Positions 62,227 to 64,000 of a stretch of DNA of 64,000 nt are shown here, in pieces (position 1 is the stretch's first letter; each line of letters starts with the position of its first letter). Source of the DNA: Palsa-506 sp963707065. GTDB lineage: Bacteria > Actinomycetota > Actinomycetes > Streptosporangiales > Streptosporangiaceae. The stretch covers positions 215,154 to 279,153 of the forward strand of contig CAVPPJ010000021.1 in NCBI GenBank assembly GCA_963707065.1. Direction: 5' to 3'. The notes under the pieces are model-generated. The model did not search any database. It saw only the letters and a list, made by a program, of their open reading frames with translations, and had not been told where the DNA came from. The translations under genes and the position numbers were made by a program.

Positions 62227-63674
62227 CTATACTTGCACTGGCGGCCCCTCCGAGATCCTCTCCCGGCGAGCTTTTAGTCTGGCTTGAACCCGGGCAAACA
62301 GTTCTCCGCTAACCTGGTCTGGCAGCTGCTCAATCTCATGGCGAAGGCGCCCCAGTATCCGATACGCGTCGAGCAAGCTCGGGTCAGTGGTCCTGCCAGA
62401 CTTGATGGCCGAGACGTACAGTTCCAAGTGACGCGTTGTGAGCAGCGGGCGCGCAAGGCCATCGATATATCGGATGAACGCTGCGGGAAGCAGAGCTTTG
62501 TCCTGCCAACCAAACGACGTTCTCTTTCGTCTCACCGTGACGGGCCTCCTGGACTTGAGATTGAAACAATATAGGATCGGAGACCAAGCTCTCATATAGG
62601 TCTTTCCAGTCTGGGCGGAAGCTCATGCATTGCAACGCAAGCACCACGTTTGGGTCGATCTCTTCGAGTCGCTTAGATAGCATCTTGAGCTGCATTGTGT
62701 AGGCATTTATCAGCCGTTTCACCTCACGCGGATTTACCGACTCCTCTCCGGAGAGATATTCCAGGTGGCGCACAACGTTTGTGTCAAAATCTTCCTGTTG
62801 CTCTGGTACCAGCACTGTACTAGCGGCGATTCCCCTCAGATACTCATTAAGCTGACTGGTGCTGACCCGTGGAAGGGCAAAAGGAACTTGGAAAACTTTC
62901 TTCAGGTAGTTAATGCCATTGACAGCCGTACCTTCGGCATCACCCGGTAGCCGGTACTTTAGCGCTACCGCCCGTTCCACTACGGCTTGGTCGAGGCCAA
63001 CAACGAATACAATACCCTCCATGTCAAAAAAGAGTTTCATAGATTCCAATACCTGTAGGGCATTGGACGGAAGGCATCTGTCCAAGTCATCAACGAACAC
63101 GACTATCCGCCTCGCTCCGGACTCAGAAAAGTCATCAATTGCCTTCCGTAGCATGACGAACCCCGCGTGGTAGAAAGACAACGGTTCCGGCAACATGCTG
63201 AATACTGCTGTTACCCCCGAGACCGTCCATTACTTTACCAATATCGATCGCGGCGTCAACACCAACGATGTGGGCGGACAGAGTCACCCCGGCCAGCACG
63301 GCCTTTCCTGCACGGGCGATCGCTTTGGCCGCAAGGCGAGTGCGGCCAGCCTGCTCCTCGGGTTGCATCGCCGCCCGCTCATCAAGAGACTCGCGCAGGA
63401 CATCCAGTAGCGGCACGATCAGGTGTGACTCCCGCTCATACCGCCATGCGTTGAACCATACCGTGACAACATCTTCGCGCTTGTACAGCCGGTCGGGGAT
63501 GGCGCGCATCAGTGTGGTTTTGCCGGATCCCCAGCTGCCGAAAATACCGATCGCGAATCGTGGCGTGCTGGTTAGGACGACGTCGGCTAGGGCAGAGGCG
63601 TACTCCTCGAATCCGAGACAGGGGTTGGTAGCCGGATCATCCACGAGCACCTTGAAGGAGTCGTAAGATCTCAT
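62227..63674 (-). pseudogene. KAP-family P-loop NTPase in three frames
   Basis: The first frame, from the ATG at 63674, has GIFGSWGSGKTTLMRAI as Walker A, then VVTVWFNAWRYERESHLI, typical of KAP ATPases. Near 63190 a shift leads to FYHAGFVMLRKAID and the KAP hallmark Walker B VVFVDDLDRCLPSNALQVLE, with FVVGLDQAVVERAV and REVKRLINAYTMQLKML. Near 62515 a second shift gives AFIRYIDGLARPLLTTRHLE. Intact it would be about 480 residues. KAP NTPases are often membrane-associated and linked to phage exclusion. Without the two shifts being repaired it is inactive. Confidence 0.75.
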
Positions 63675-64000
63675 CTGCTTACCTTCACTCACCACGCCAC
63701 ACTCCTTAAGCCATCACCTGATGATGCCACGCCCTCCCACCGTTCAACTCTGTCCGCGAAGGTTGATTGGTGTCTTGCTGCTGATCAGCGGTCGAGGGCG
63801 ACCCAGCGACACCTCGCGCTCGCGCTCGTTGCTGCACCCGTCGCCGTACAGATCTGCTGGCCGATCAGGGCTTTCACCGTGATCAGCGGGCTATACGCTG
63901 CGTCGGGACAGCCTGATTCGAACGGCGAACACTTGACCCAGGACACGGGACTAGTCGTTCTGCCTGGTCAGCATGGATTCAGCCGTCAGGTACTAGGGTG
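63675..64000. other. Right edge without recognisable gene
   Basis: The 5' region of the KAP gene followed by about 250 bp with no clear frame, repeat or RNA signal. Confidence 0.4.

Noticed and set aside
1..64000. CRISPR arrays, rRNA genes, riboswitches or an origin of replication
   Set aside because: I looked for regularly spaced short repeats, rRNA-like sequence, long leader structures and DnaA-box clusters and saw none.

Overview
The window is high-GC DNA with dense actinobacterial coding. Lsr2, PRC-barrel, DUF1365, DUF4232, DUF1918, DUF885 and SDR families all point to a soil-type Actinomycetota; Streptosporangiales-like is a guess, and I cannot name the genus. The chromosome is littered with broken genes and insertion-sequence remnants, especially from 22 kb to 36 kb and from 45 kb to the end.

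From 0 to 15.6 kb most genes look healthy. There is a secreted SxxK serine hydrolase, an amidase, and a two-gene unit made of a repeat-containing membrane protein and its coupled partner. A wrecked cytochrome P450 and an HD-domain protein follow. Next is the best-defined system in the window: a CarH/LitR-like MerR regulator with the full set of adenosylcobalamin photoreceptor residues, transcribed with an SRPBCC protein and an SDR. It lies divergent from a tightly coupled FAD oxidoreductase / DUF1365 / cyclopropane-fatty-acid-synthase-like operon. An AT-rich stretch with three TTTAGT-like repeats separates the two units. I read this as a light-controlled membrane-lipid modification locus. An M20 peptidase and an orphan beta-class DNA methyltransferase complete the region.

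From 15.6 to 29 kb there are small oxygenase, VOC and DHFR-like enzymes and a 1105-residue membrane-anchored P-loop NTPase of unknown role. Small membrane and PRC-barrel genes, a fused two-component relic, a large secreted DUF4232/GH25-like protein, sigma-factor and regulator relics, a Nudix protein and a DUF885 peptidase-like protein follow. From 29 to 36.6 kb mobile DNA dominates: an IS1380 copy with near-perfect ends, a three-gene DUF6398 operon, a toxin-antitoxin pair, a decayed tyrosine recombinase beside a cluster of five 9-bp sites, an IS21 istB remnant, and the 3' half of a tRNA-Tyr-like gene.

From 36.9 to 52.8 kb a TetR/ABC exporter cassette is flanked by imperfect direct repeats. 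It is followed by a methyltransferase, Lsr2, YciI, two near-identical DUF1918 genes, PsiE, a frameshifted lipoprotein, dead IS110, IS3 and IS630 transposases, and a CPA2-type antiporter. From 53.4 kb to the end are IS630 and IS1380 fragments, a DUF4041/GIY-YIG gene with a frameshifted partner, an internal piece of an EF-G paralogue, a frameshifted ECF-like sigma factor, small unknown genes, and a KAP-type P-loop NTPase in three frames. This last part looks like an old accessory or defence region in decay.
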